Source: Lentinus brumalis (taxonomy: Eukaryota > Basidiomycota > Agaricomycetes > Polyporales > Polyporaceae). Taken from it: DNA of 64,000 bases. Below are positions 34,601 through 46,712 of this stretch, one piece after another. Made by a program: the position numbers and the translations under genes. The notes under the pieces are model-generated. The model had not been told where the DNA came from, ran no database searches, and saw only the letters and a program-made list of their open reading frames with translations. The DNA is taken from positions 1,984,001 to 2,048,000 of the forward strand of contig MARA01000001.1 in assembly GCA_001792895.1 (NCBI GenBank), given 5' to 3'. How positions within the stretch are numbered: position 1 is the stretch's first letter; every line of letters begins with the position of its first letter.

Positions 34601-35444
34601 GCATTTCGATCTTCCTCGGAGCTACACACTGCGACAGCGATACGACCTATCCAAACCCACGCCGCCCGTCCTCCCCGACCGCTACGTGGGCACACCCAAT
34701 AAGTTGCAAAGGGTCAAGGACGAGCTGCCCGCGTGGTTCTGGATTGCCTGCAACCTGGAGCTGGACAGGGTCCTCGAGAACGGCGAGCTCCCCACCGACA
34801 TCGGGGTCCAGCGTTCGACCACCATGAACCGGGCAGCGTATTTCTTCAGCAAGAACCCCCGGTATGTAGGGCGTCCTGAGCAGCCGCTTGGTGCGGGGAC
34901 GTCGCTCGCCATCGGGACGTTGCGGTCGATCTTGCGCTGCGCTCCGTCCGTTCCTGCAGAACAGTTCGAGTGGGGGGAGCCCGTACAGGGACTCGTGTTC
35001 CACCGATCCGGACCGGAAGACCGTGGTTGCTACCAGTGGGGCCCGGAGTATTTGGACAGGGTGTTCGGCGCACTGTCTCGCCTCATCCAGGAGGCTGGCA
35101 TTGGCGACAGGGGATGGCGCAGTGCGCGCTGGGAAGTTTACTACAGGGTGAGTTTATACTACCGCTCGCCCATACTTGTCTTCGACGACTGAGTACTAAT
35201 CTTCTTCGCTCGCCAGTACGCTGCGAGCCTCAGGACGGGTCTGAAGTGTGACCCCGGCATGAAAGGATGGTCTGATCCTGCAGGGATCTGGCTCGAGGCT
35301 CGCGTCACTCCGGACGAGCTGCAGAAGACCCTCCGCGACAGTCGCGCAGGTATGCAGTATAACGATCTACTTCCGTTGTCGACGTCTCCGCCGGTCATGC
35401 AGACTGCGGCGAACGAGGCCGGCCCTTCATCTGAGCCTGGCTGA
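31652..35444 (+). CDS. XPA-C-like family, paralogue 3, transposon in intron 2
   Basis: Exons 31652-31795, 31849-31925, 34401-34496, 34553-35147 and 35217-35444 give 379 residues in frame throughout. Exon 1 carries GRKRKKS, a likely nuclear signal. Exon 2 reads ITKEDAVELYRLDDKELEGLG, the clearest XPA-C-like version in the cluster. Exon 3 reads QYVEREVEWRAWEKHGGPIGFW. Exon 4 holds AWFWIACN and RWEVYYR. Exon 5 holds WSDPAGIWLEA. Intron 2 is 2,475 nt because of a 2,413 bp transposon plus its 3 bp duplication. Without it the intron would be 59 nt, normal for the family. Donor and acceptor are both kept, so the gene may work if the long intron is spliced. The tail ends AGPSSEPG. Confidence 0.7.
33518..33670 (+). 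repeat. 17 bp minisatellite, nine units
   Basis: Nine units of CTGCCGCCCTTCCCTCG with small variations at the first six positions. Because 17 is not a multiple of three, each frame gives a 17-residue repeat and stays open, which creates long false open frames on both strands here. Confidence 0.85.
34129..34374. mobile_element. Palindromic MITE-like insertion
   Basis: Two arms of about 85 bp are imperfect inverted copies (GCCCGTACCACCCCC at each end; the inner part includes GGTCCAGAA and AGTTTGG). It sits between the outer 11 bp and inner 38 bp of the right terminal repeat of the larger transposon, a break absent from the left arm. It therefore inserted later. No clear target duplication was found. 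Confidence 0.55.
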
Positions 35445-35906
35445 GGCTTGAGAAGCTGTACCTGTACCACATCAACTGACTTGGTGACTCGTGAGTGCGG
35501 GATGACTTTGCTCTTACTCTGACGTTTGCTTCTTGTAGCCGACTGCATCGTCCATGAGTTATGTTCTGTACATATCGTCCTTTGTGTTACTCGCTCTTAC
35601 ATCTTACATGGCCTGGTACTACTGCTTGAAGTACTTTCACACTGACCATTGGCTCCCGCGTCGTTGATCCACGCAGCTGATTGAGAGCGAGTCGAAGGTC
35701 TGCGGCCATTACCAATGCCCCTTCTATCTGACCGCTGCAGACCAGTAGTAATGACGTTCTTCCAAGTCTCTATGGAGAGGCACACAAGCAGATCACAACT
35801 CCAGATCCTTTATCTCATCCTCTAATATATCTGCAAGCATACATCGGTAGTACACATCCCCTCCGAGCATCCACGCTCCCCCAAAGCTACAAGTACATAC
35901 TGCGCA
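35445..35906. other. Convergent spacer
   Basis: Between the ends of paralogue 3 (plus) and paralogue 6 (minus). It should contain both 3' ends. No other feature seen. Confidence 0.5.
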
Positions 35907-37193
35907 TCATGGCAAGACGCGCTCGCCGAGCAGCCCGTCGTACCGCTGCCCGCTCGCACACGTCCCCCGCAGCCCATCGGGTGGCACCTGGACCGACAGC
36001 CACTCCGCCGCGGCGTCGGTCCAGGACTCCTGCAGCGCGTCGTACCGCACCACCGCGCGCAGCGAGACCGACGCGACGTACTGCAAGCACACACAAGTCA
36101 GCACGAATACAGACACTCGGATGCACGTACTCCCCTTGTCATACACCTCCCAGCGGACGCCCTCCCATGTGGACGGGTTCCGCTCGATCAGCGCACACAG
36201 CGCCGCGAAGACGCACTCGAAATACGCCGCGCTCCACCTGTAGTGCCCCGGGGCGGGCTCGTCCACGAACTCGAGCATCTCCGCCGCGGCACCCCACCGC
36301 GGCCGTCCCGCGCCGCGGTGCAGCGGGAGCCTGCCGGAGCACCCCCGAGCGCTCGCGCGATCGGGCGGGAGGAGCGCTTCAGCGGGCGAGCTGGACGCGC
36401 GGGGTATGCGGCGAAGAACTCGACGGCGATGGCGAGCGCGGCGTCGGCCTCTGGTCTGCGCATGACCGGGGTGGGCGCAGGCGGGACGACCGTAGCTTCG
36501 CCCGAATCGTCTGTGATCTCGACGGTGAACTGGTCGTCGGGCGAGGCAGGCCACTCGGTGTGTTCCAGGGCGTACCTCTGCGGCCCGAGTGTGTTGTATG
36601 CGCGCTGGTGTGCGGGTGGCAGCCGGTGGTAGAATTGGCCTGGGGGCGGGGTGAAGAAGTCCTCGATGATGTCGTAGAACCTGCCGCGACGGTAGTCGCG
36701 CGGGACGTGCTCGTCGAAAGCCGTGAGCTCGACAGGGTTCCTGGCGACGGCTGTGCGTCGCCGCTTGAGGCTGTAAGGAGGAGGATGAGAGAGGCGGGTG
36801 GGGAGAAGACGGAACATCTCACACATCTCAGAAGCCGCTGGGACCGCCATGCTTGGCCCACGCGCGTGCGAGTACGTCCCGCTCCTTGTACTTGTAGTAG
36901 AAGTGCCGTTCGTGTCCGTGCATGACGCTTGACGGTGCCCAACTCAGTGTCGCAGTGCGTGAACACGACAAGATGGACGTAAGTTTCCTGTGTAAGTATG
37001 CTCCAGGCCCTTGAGGTCCTTGGGACTCAGCCGGTAATCATACAGTGCGTTTCCTTGTGTTATCTTGAGTAAAGAGACCATGAGTGTCTGCTAGCCCACC
37101 CGTGGATCTGTAGTGATGACGTACCGTCCAATGTTCGCCCATGGTCGTCAGCCAGCGGTAACGTACGGGGGTCGGAGACGTATCCCTGGCCAT
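35907..37193 (-). pseudogene. XPA-C-like family, paralogue 6 (degraded)
   Basis: Minus-strand copy with the same five-exon plan: exon 1 37193-37125 (MARDTSPTPVRYRW), exon 2 from 37063 (ITQGNALYDYRLSPKDLKGLE), exon 3 36927-36823 (YYKYKERDVLARAWAKHGGPSGF), exon 4 36770-36135 (ending VRWEVYDK), exon 5 36080-35907. Lesions: the conserved Trp after GF is TGA (36828-36830); exon 4 is one base short, with the frame changing around 36310-36350; exon 2 has no consensus donor in the right phase; the exon 4 donor reads GGGAGT instead of GTGAGT. Intron 4 is 54 nt with no stop, so it reads through in frame. The sequence is markedly GC-rich. Probably a pseudogene, although the late exons remain well conserved. 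Confidence 0.65.
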
Positions 37194-37919
37194 GGGAGAG
37201 GGCCTGCGACCGGTTCCGGGGGGTGAGCTAGTTTCTTGTATAGTAGATGGCATCCTGCACCGTAGAAATACATCGGTCAGCTCAAGGACGGGACCAGAGG
37301 CAATTGAAGGAGGCACGACTCGGACGAGCGACGAGCGGGTCGCGGGAGCCGGGTAATCTAGGCACCCACGATTGATCGACGATCAATATTATCCCCGCAC
37401 TTCCGGGGGGCGAACACAGCCGAACACGGGTCTGGGGAGAACATGAGGAACTTGCGTATGCATACTCACTTCTGTAACCGCAATGCGGAGGCCGATAATG
37501 GAACGCAGAAGGCACAGTTAGCTTAGCTAGCACTCGAGGCGGAAAGAGGTACCTACTGTTTGTGTTGGGAAGAGGGAGGTCCCCGGGGACCGCACCCTAT
37601 ATATGTACCCCACACTTGCCCATGCCGACCGCAGGCAAGCCAATCGGAGATCTACACGGTCCGTGCGCTCGGAAGAAGCCGCCACAATCGAGCTCCGCCC
37701 CTTCTCCGCCCGCGTTGCGAAGACCAGCGCCGGGAGCAACACGCTCGGACATCTTGCAGGAAACACGGTCAGTATATTGGTCCTTCGTCCGCGCATGTCT
37801 ATCTGGACCCCCTCAGTGGCCAACGTCTTGCTGCCTGCATGATATCAACACCGATCTCTCAACTGCAAGCATATTGTATCCCAAGTTGCGCGCAGAGTGC
37901 AGTACTCGGCGGGATGCCC
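37194..37919. other. Intergenic, nothing recognised
   Basis: Should contain the old promoter of paralogue 6. No other feature supported. Confidence 0.4.
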
Positions 37920-38400
37920 TGATGCAACCCCACTCGTTTACCAGGAATACGACGCCGTTCAGAAGTAGCCTGCCATATGGTTGGTTCCTCGTGGAAGAAC
38001 TTCATTGTCTCTCGGCTGACGTTCGTCATCCCCTGCAGAAGTTGGTCTCCACCATCTTGCGCATCGCTGCGTCACGAGCGTTCTCTACCACCACGATGAA
38101 GCCGTACCGGCGTTGTTGACGACGACGAGGAGCCAGCTGTGCCTCTCTGTCACCGCGGCTAAGGCGCAAGTAATGCCCTGCGGCTCTGCTGGGTATTTGG
38201 CGGTAAGGTCGGAGGACGGGAAGCGGTCGCGACTGCAATGTTGCCGTTTTCGAGCACAATTTGCGTGAGGAGATGTCCGAAGCTGAGGAATACGACCGTC
38301 GAGCACTGCCGAATCTGATACCGGCTGACACCACATTCAACTCGTTGCAGCACACGCTGCGTTGGCTTCTGGACCCCCCGGTGGAGGCTTGTTACGCAAG
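37920..38400 (-). pseudogene. Short-chain dehydrogenase/reductase remnant
   Basis: Minus-strand pieces in different frames line up with one SDR protein: FGHLLTQIVLENGNIAVATA (Rossmann start), LTAKYPAEPQGITCALA, VVVNNAG (the NNAG motif), YGFIVVVENARDAAMRKMVETNF, and a trailing piece of the helix after it. At least two frame changes separate them, a stop follows NNAG, and the TGxxxGxG coenzyme loop is damaged. The C-terminal half with the YxxxK site is missing or unrecognisable. Homopolymer errors alone would not explain so many breaks, so I call it a pseudogene. Confidence 0.6.
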
Positions 38401-41400
38401 TCATCTTGTGATGCTACATGCGCGTTGTGTTCAAATCCGTCACGCCATGCGCCTGGTCGCTCCGGACTAATCCGTGCCCCAATTACTTATCCGAGTCCCG
38501 GTACGTACAGCCACCTCATGTCGCGTTCAAGGTCGAACTCGGCTGAGGAATTCTTGCGAAATCAATTGTCTCCACAGTCTAATATGTTGGAAGCCTCAGA
38601 CCGACTCAAGCCCATCCCTTGCCGAGGGTCTCCGTCGTCCGCGTTTGGGCCGCAGCCTGTGGATGACTCCGACTGGGCCTGTCTGCAGCACCGATGTCGG
38701 CGCATGCGCGGCGCACTCGATGTCGGCGCATGCGCGGCGCACTCGAGTCCAACGTGGACGGTCCGGTTGACCTGCGGAACGGGAACGTCGACGCTCTCAA
38801 ACACGTCCGCGCGGGAACCTGCTGCTGTAGATAAGCCGAGTCGGATCTTCTGACGTTATCAAGGTTGTACGCTTTCGACCTTATGCTTCATCCTCCAAAA
38901 TAGCTCATCAGCGCATTGGGATCATTCCAAGCCACCGCATTGATTTCCACCTCGTTGCATCGCCCCCGCTGTTTTCAGCCTTTGCCCCGGACCCCGGGGG
39001 CGTATCACCTGTCGCATAGCAGTGAGCATGCACCCCGAGGCGATGCTCAGAGTTCACTCGGACGCTATCTTCTGCCCAACTTGACGGAAGCCCTCGGTGC
39101 GGTTCTTCTGTCGATGGAGACTCATCATGTGTTTCACGTGCAGCTGATACATCGTCACAGGACCCTCTGGCCTTGAACATTCAACGTTTCAGGCTGGCCT
39201 GCGATGGACCATATCGATTGGGACAGCGTTCCAAAGAAGCAGGGGACACTTCAAACCATATTCGTTCACGCGCCAAGGGACTCGTCTCGTTCCTCCGCGG
39301 TTGAAGCTTGAAGATCCACTGCGGCCCCCTGCCTGGCCGCTAACCTCCTTCGGACTCGCCGGCGCAAACGTGTCGTTCACTCTGCTGCGCAAGAGATGGT
39401 CCAGCCCGTCGACGCTTCTAGCTTGCTTCTAGCGCTGTTCCCGCGTTTCAGCAACTTCCCAAAGCGTGGGCTCTCGAACACCAGACACTCCCTCCGCACC
39501 CAGCTGATAGCATATTCGTCACCTCGGAGCGTGACGACGATGCTGCGGGTGTCGTTTGGCGTCTAGCCCCGCATACGATGTTCGACCGGTCACACAGAGC
39601 GGGATATCCTGACTCTCCAGCTCCTATGTAGGACGTCCGCTGCTCGAATAGGCGGACTTGACCACCTCCGCCGGCGACCGTGAAGCACAGCCCGTGCACG
39701 TTCCCAGGGCGTACTCCGCAGCCTGCAGACCTCTTTTCAGCGCCGTCAGGATCGCAACGCTAGTCCGCGTTCGCTAAGCCGAGTCAGTCTTCACCTAATA
39801 TGGGGAGCACCATGCGGGCGGTGGTGGTTCGAAGATGCGGACAAGGCCGCATGCGTTCACACGTCCGGGTCGCGGGAGTTCGCATACCATTGGGACGATC
39901 TCTATCTCCGTCACCTAACCGGGTGCTCGCCGTGATATCGCAGGCGTTCAGCAACACATCGCTCGTGCTGCTGGGAATGTCACCTACAACGAGATGTCGA
40001 CTCGGACACAAGCTGAATGCTCTGAGACGCATCGATCTGACCTCATCCGGCGGCCGTAGTGTGCGACCATGGCTAGTACTGGAGGGCTTCTCCGCAGTTT
40101 CTCAAACCGTTGGACCCCAAAGCTCGCTGGATCTGTCTTCCCATTTGGTCAATGGGCAACATGTTGTGTCTTCGAAGCGTACCCGGACAGAAGATGGAGC
40201 GCTTGGCACTGCATCACGTCGATCGGCACCCTCTGGCGTCCTACGTCCCATGTTCAACGGTCAACGCACGCCCAACTGAGGTCAACATGTGTCGAATCTC
40301 TATGTGGTGTTCCGTTTCCGTCCTGACAGGCATCTCGTCGCTCCGGACCTCAGCTCTTCGACGGCTTCTCGGCTCGCTCTAGACCCGCCACGGACACAGT
40401 AGACCCTGCGGTCTGCTTCCAAGTCTGACCGTAGCCAGACATGGACAAGCCCCTAGTATGTCCCTTCGTCGACGTCGTCAATTTTCTCGTACATGACTCA
40501 CCCGTCTTCACTGAACCATCGAAGCCTAAAGGCAGCGCTGAACGAAGAAGCATGAAGAACGCTGGGATGGTGGAGCGCGCCGAAGACGCAGATCGACTCG
40601 CGGGACCCTGTCTTCCTCACTGCGCCCTCAGCCCCACGGTACAGCCATGGTGCCTAACGTCTTCCCTCACGCTCTCCCATATTAGCTGACATGCCTTCCA
40701 ATCACCTGGGTTTAGCGGGACACGGCTGCTGAACGACTCCCAACGTCGGCAGCCCCTTACTCACGAGATAGTGCGGCTCACGCCAGTGTCCGGGTCGCCG
40801 GTGAGCAACATCCATATTGCGGCAGCATGCTCTCTCATGCCATTGGCAGCCATTCACACCACCTCAGATCTGCGCCCACTGTATTGGGCGGCATTTGCGG
40901 TTTGCCGGCGCGAGTGACATGCGACGCCATTCGCACCCGGTCGCACGCCGCACGCGCAGTCGCAAGCCATCCACTGGGCTCGCATCCTACACAGCCGCGA
41001 TCGCCGCCGAGAGTGTCACGCCGCAGCGCGACCGCACCTCCACTCGAGAGGCTTCCCTTGGATAGGCGACACGAGATCGCAAGCATACTTATGTGGCCTT
41101 GTGTACATCGCATGCACTTGGCCGTTGATGTCTTCCAGGGTGTGGCGCGAAAGGCGCGGAAGGGCTCGAAGGCTCGTTGACCTCTAACGGCGGGCATGAC
41201 AGATAACCATCGAATGCGGCGTCCACATCATCAAACATAGGACTCCCGAGCGCCATCAGTACTCAGTGTTGTTGCCGTGAATGACCAATTTACCGAAAGA
41301 CTCCGAGCAAGCGTCCCACGGCCGCACCATGCTTCTTAGTATTGCCCACAGGTTCCACACCACCCACCATGCTTTCCTCCGCCCTCGCAGCCCATCCTGG

Positions 41401-42034
41401 TAGTATGACTGTACCGCGGTCACGTAGCTATCCAACCGTTGCGGCAACATGCAGGAATTGGTGCTCGCGTTACTTTTGAAGCCAGGTTCAAGCAGCTTCC
41501 GACACGCAGCCTCGAGGGTCGAATCCGAAGCAAGTTGAATTTGAACATACTGTATGGCATACTGCTTTGGTTAGACGTGTCACGGGAGGGGCTTCGATGT
41601 ATATATGTACTTGTCCGACATGATTATGAGGCTGCCGCGAACGGTCGCTCAGCTGTCTCCTCTCCCACCATCTGCTTCGCACACCTCACCCCAGTCCAGA
41701 AAGACTACTAGTACTGGTGAGTACCCGCCCGTCAACGCTGTGTGGAACTTGGAAGTTGGGGCGGAGGAAATGCCCGTCTAAAAGCGGCAAGTGCGTCCGT
41801 TGGATTGGGAGGAGGCGCCACCGCCGCCGGAACGCGTCGCTTCGCATCTCCCTCTCCTCCCCCTCCACGCAGTTCCATTTTGTTCCGTCTCTTCGAACAC
41901 TGTACAATAACAGGGCGGTCGGAGCTCGAACGCTTCCTGGCAATGCGACCGATGAATCTGTCCGACATCACAGTAAAGCTGACAACGACGACACTCACCC
42001 CGGTGCTGTGTAGATCGTTGACACCAGCCATCCA
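38401..42034. other. Degraded tract, possible F-box/LRR remains
   Basis: 3.6 kb without an intact gene. A 26 bp unit (GATGTCGGCGCATGCGCGGC plus CGCACTC) is tandemly duplicated at 38693-38744. Plus-strand fragments between 39,100 and 40,400 in shifting frames (for example NRVLAVISQAFSNTSLVLLG, LNALRRIDLTSSGG) look like decayed F-box/LRR coding sequence, but I cannot align enough of it to be sure. Confidence 0.3.
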
Positions 42035-43590
42035 ATGCCGAAGGACGCTTCTCCCAATAAGAGCAAGCAGACCAGTCTCGGAGGATGGCTGAGTACGCCC
42101 GGAGGCAAGGACCCCAAGGCGCCACGGCGCGACACTTTTGGTTGGAACACGGGGATTACAGACGATATCATGGTGAGTCTACCTCTACTTATCGCATGTC
42201 CGCCGGACCGCCATGGCTCATTCACTGTTCTTCAAGCTGCGCCAAGAACTTATTGAAGAGCAATATGGATTGAACTGGACCCAACTTAAGGGAGTCAAAT
42301 GTGAGGAGACTATACAGTGAGTACCTTCACGTCTTTCAGGAGAAGCGTCTGCCCTGCAACACTCAGCGACCCTTCTGCCGTCCGTGTCGTTCAAATTTGT
42401 GTACGACTTTTCCACATGCCGCTGCTGTCATCCTACGCATGCCTTTCTGAACTGGAAATTGGCCGTCCAAGTAGACGCAGCGAGTGATCGCTCTGAGTCT
42501 CGTCATAGGACGTCGGCTGACTTCCTCCCTTTACCAGCCGAGGCATCAAAGGTCGTCGCTACTACGAGAAAGCGGTTGAGTGGCGCGCTTGGGAGATACA
42601 TGACGGGCCAGTCGGCCTCTGGAATTAGTGAGTGTTCTACGTTGCTCCTTTCCCAGTAAGTATCACACTCCTCAACGTGCCCAAGTTTGAAAAACAGGCT
42701 TGAAGAGCAAGGAGAGGCGAACTTTCATCCACCGTTCGACTACCGGAGCGGGAAAATCTACGACATCTACCTCGATAACCCCCCAACCCTCCCAGACCGC
42801 TACTGCCACGGCTCATCGATCCTCGAGAGTTGCAAGTCTCGGCTCCCGGCGTGGACCTGGGGCAAGTGCAACGACGCGCTGGACGACGCGCTGTCGCAGA
42901 GCAAGTTTGAGTTCACTCTGGAGGGCGAGCGTGAGCAGGCAATGCTCCGCGCCGTCGACTTCGTCCGTGCTTACCCCGAGTACGCCGCGCGGCCCGCGGA
43001 CACACCCACAGAGGAGCATACCCCGCGCGTTCAGGCTCTCCTTGCGACGCTCCGTTGCGCGGTGGCGCCGCCCCCGGATCCGGAGGATTGGGATGTGGTC
43101 GTCCAGCCCGCCTCGCACACGCTCGACGTCCGTGCGGACCGCTTCGACTGGAGTGCGAAGTACCTGGAGGAGGTGTTTGCCGCCCTCTTGGAGGCCATCA
43201 GGGAACACGGGAACGGAGCGGAGTATTGGAAGACTATCCGCTGGATGGTCTACGACAAGGTGCGTCGTCTCTCGATCCGCCCGACCCGCCGGCTCACGCA
43301 TGTATGCGCGTTCGCAGTATGCGAGCATCTTCGCGCGCGGCCTGCGGTACGACCGGCTCTCGAAGACGTGGAGCGATGGGGCTAGGGAGTGGTTGCGGGG
43401 TAGGATGCACGAGGACGCGCTGAGAGGCAGCTTGCGTGGGTTGTGCGAGTCTGGCAGGAGGTATAACGAGCTCCTCCCGGATCCGCGTGCCAGTGCGCCG
43501 CCGTCGTCTGCTTCGCCCGCACCGATTGCGGTACCGTGGGCGGCGTCGAGCTCCACGGCGGTTGCTGGGCCGTCGTCTGCTCCGTATTGA
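42035..43590 (+). CDS. XPA-C-like family, paralogue 4 (5 exons)
   Basis: Exons 42035-42172, 42237-42316, 42538-42627, 42686-43259 and 43318-43590 give 384 residues. Exon 1: MPKDASPNKSKQTSLGGW, then RRDTFGWNTG. Exon 2: LRQELIEEQYGLNWTQLKG. Exon 3: YYEKAVEWRAWEIHDGPVGLW. Exon 4: PPFDYRSGKIYDIYLD, LPDRYCH, AWTWGKCNDALDDALSQ, AVDFVRAYPEY, RWMVYDK. Exon 5: GLRYDRLSKTWSDGAREWLRG, RRYNELLPD. For exon 4 the obvious acceptor (aacag, 42696) would create a TAG across the junction. The upstream ccaag at 42685 keeps the frame and is used here. Intron 3 should be checked with RNA. Closest to paralogue 5, with which it shares exon 1-3 lengths (138, 80, 90). Confidence 0.7.
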
Positions 43591-44661
43591 TCTTGGTTGG
43601 TCGGCCGGATCGCTGTAAAATAGGTGAGTTGGTTCTTCCCGGCGCGCATCGAGCTACAGGCTGACGCTCTGTTATGTCCTGCAGTCTCTCTGTATATCTG
43701 CTCCTCCTTGCTTTCATGTCCTCCTCTATCATCGACATGCTGCTGTACATGTCTCACGCATATCCCCTCTCGCCGTCCTTGCCATCCGTTTTCTCCTCGC
43801 TCTTCCGGCCATCGTGTACATATTGTAGCTGTATCCTTGCAATGCCTCACGTGCAACATACCTCGGAGCCGTGCGATGCGCATCCAACCGACTTCAAGGG
43901 CAAGACTGCTCGTGCGTTCTCACTCTGTGCTTGCAACAGCGTCGTCAGAACTCACGTTATCTCCACTATGTAGAACATCATTGGCACGTCGACGTCTGCT
44001 CGATGCTCCCGGCTCCGTCTTTCCTTGTCCGCTCCCACCGTGCGCTCCTCCGTCCGGTACGTCACCTTCTCTCATGAAACCACTGCTGACATACTTGCTC
44101 CGTTACCAGTATTTGCGCATTCGAATCAGACCTGGCCGTATGGCATGTGCGCCGTGCTCAATGCCTAGAAGGTCATACATCGTTACGGTGCGTATGCTTC
44201 GTCGCTCCTTCCGCTTGACGCGCATCGACTTCTCTACTCATTTGTCCCGCGCTACTCCGTCTATAGCCCGTGTCTATGAAGCGCGAACACTCTGGACTCT
44301 GACTCTGCCCTACAGGCAGAATCAACCTGACGGCGGTTCGAGGTGTCAAAGGCGGTGACTGCGTGCCTGGCTTGACAAATACGCTGTCACTATCGACGTC
44401 GTCATTGCCCCGCTGTCCCACTTAGCTGTCGTTGTCAAGTACGACTTCACATCGACAGATGTACGCTGTTCATGATAAGAGGTGGGTTGTTGCTGGAGGC
44501 TGTTCCATGACGGTACTTATACTAATTGCGCGCCGCCGACAGTAGACGCTTTTGACGTCCATATCTGCCAGACCGCTGCGGATACTCATGGGCCGCTCAT
44601 CGCTCGTCCATCATCCCCTCACGTACTCTCATATTACCGCCTCCGACTTGCCTGTGGCCCG
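43591..44661. other. Spacer between paralogues 4 and 5
   Basis: 1.07 kb, no gene recognised. Pyrimidine-rich, with the promoter of paralogue 5 presumably at its end. Confidence 0.4.
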
Positions 44662-45977
44662 ATGCCGAAGGACGCTTCACCGAAGAAGCAAACCAACCTC
44701 GATAAGTGGATGCCGCTGGGCAGGCCCGCAGGCAAGGCTCCGAGGACGCAGCAGCGGGACACATTTGGCTGGGAATCGCGTATACCAGAGGGAATCACGG
44801 TACGCTAGCTGCGACATAGCCCCTGCTATGATGTCTTCTCAATCCTTGTGAAGCTGGGCAAGAAACTGATTAGGGAACAATATGGCCTCATGGCATCCCA
44901 GCTGAATGGGGTCGCACGCAAGGAGGTGATCGTGTGAGTACTGTCTGAGTTCGAGTCGTACGTCGTTTACTGACATGCCTTTAACTCTTGCCAGTTACGG
45001 GAACAAAGGTCACGTCTATTACGAGCGCGGGGTCGAGTGGCGGGCTTGGGAGACATACGGCGGCCCGGTCGGTCTTTGGCATCGGTGAGTTATAAATCGT
45101 AATCATCATCTGCAAGACATATCCTCATGATACATGGAGATTAAGGCAGGACCTCTCGAAACATATCGATCAGCACGGCGACACTTCCGACTTCCTGCCG
45201 CCGTATGACTACCGGAGCGGGGAGCTCTACGACGTGTTCCTTGACGACCCACCGCGCCTCCCAGACCGCTACTGCCATGAGTCGCCGACGCTCGTACACT
45301 GCAAGTCCCAGCTCCCAGCCTGGGTCTGGGATGAATGCAACAAGGCACTGGATGATGCGCTCTCGCAAACCAAGTTCAGTCTCTCCCTCTCCGGCGAGCG
45401 CGAGACGGCGATGCTCCGCGCCGTTGACTTCGTGCTGGCCTACCCAGAGTACGCAACCCGGCCTGCCCGTCCGCTCGAGATGACTTCGCGCGTCCACGCC
45501 GTTTTTGCGACGGTCAATTGTTCTGTGTCGCCGCCCCCAGACTCTTGCGACTGGATTAGTACGACCTCCGAAGTCGGCTCGTACACGCTCGAGGCCCGGG
45601 CGCACGGCTTCGACTGGAGTGAGGAGTACCTCGAGGAGCTCTTCGCCGCCGTTCTGGACGCGATGCAGGAGCACGCAGACGAGCCCGACTTTTGGAAGAG
45701 CCTCCGGTGGCTGCTGTACGATAAGGTGCGTCGCCTCCCTCCCACGTCAACCGTCAATCAGTCGCCGCTCACCTATAACGCATGTCAGTATGTCGGCGTC
45801 TTCGCCCGCGGTCTCCGGTACAACCGTGCATCCAAGACTTGGAGCGACGGGGCTAGGGAGTGGCTGGAGGCGAAAATGCACGGGGACGCGCTGCAGGCGA
45901 GCTTGCGCACCACGTGCAAGTCCGGGATGAAGTACAACGAATTACTGCCAGATTCGCCTACCGCTGCGCTGCCATAG
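44662..45977 (+). CDS. XPA-C-like family, paralogue 5 (5 exons)
   Basis: Exons 44662-44799, 44854-44933, 44995-45084, 45146-45725 and 45789-45977 give 358 residues with no breaks. MPKDASPKKQTNLDKW start, RDTFGWES, KLIREQYGLMASQLNG, VYYERGVEWRAWETYGGPVGLWH, LPPYDYRSGELYDVFLDD, LPDRYCHES, AWVWDECNKALDDALSQ, AVDFVLAYPEYATRP, FDWSEEYLEELF, RWLLYDK, FARGLRYNRASKTWSDGAREWLEA, MKYNELLPD. Exon 1, 2 and 3 lengths equal those of paralogue 4, a clear recent tandem duplicate. The C-terminal tail is shorter than in the others. The rows of charged residues and the Lys-rich N-terminus suggest a nuclear or DNA-associated role, but that is inference. Confidence 0.75.
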
Positions 45978-46712
45978 TCTGCGCCTCCCGCTTCTTCCTC
46001 GTCGCGGCCGCCATCGAGCCCTGGCTTTATTGACCTTGGTTCGTCTGTGTCCGGCGGCTGGAGGCGTGTACCTGAGTGAGTTGTGCGCGTCCCTCCTAGA
46101 TTTCGATGCCGTGCTGACACGATGTTGTTTCGAGATGCAGTCGCCTGTTTGTCGTGGTCGAGGGCTTCGTGCTAGACATATATGTCGCTGTTCATTGTCC
46201 GAAAGCAATGTCACGCCGCTCGAAGACGGCACGTCTGGAGACAAGTGTCAAGTGGTCTCAGGTCCTCAAGGCCATCAAACCGCAGGGCCGCAAAGGCCGC
46301 AACGTTCAGCGGGGACGTCTGAGAGCTCATACGATCCACTAAGGTACATTGTCCGCCCCTGCTCTGTTCTGCGCTTTGTCTTTCCTCGTGTACTCCCTCA
46401 CCGCTAAGACATCTGCCCACAATGCCAGGTGTATGTAACTCGGACCTGACTGCGCTGTCGTATGCTCGATCCGCGTGCTCTACAGAGTTTTGGCTTGTCA
46501 TTCACAGCGCATCGAAGTCTGTAATTCTCGGCCAGCCTGCGTGAGAGCCGAAGTTCGAGATGTTACAGCGCTGCAGCTGACGACGGGCGCAGCGCCCGGA
46601 CGATGTCGTCCGACTCTGGTTTCCTCCCTCCCTCTCAATCCGCCACGTCTTCTTACCCTACTTCGCGCACTCTCAAGGTGGTTCAACTGTCCGTTGAGGA
46701 ATGACCATTGCG
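45978..46712. other. Intergenic upstream of the DUF6535 gene
   Basis: A small plus-strand frame near 46,154-46,342 encodes a basic peptide (KTARLETSVKWSQVLKAIK). I do not recognise it and do not call it a gene. Confidence 0.4.

Noticed and set aside
38900..41200. An intact F-box/LRR gene.
   Set aside because: Only scattered phrases in different frames suggest such a gene. No continuous exon chain could be built.
42628..42696. A premature stop in paralogue 4 at the exon 3-4 junction.
   Set aside because: The TAG appears only with the aacag acceptor. The upstream ccaag acceptor keeps the frame and matches the family start LK/LR.
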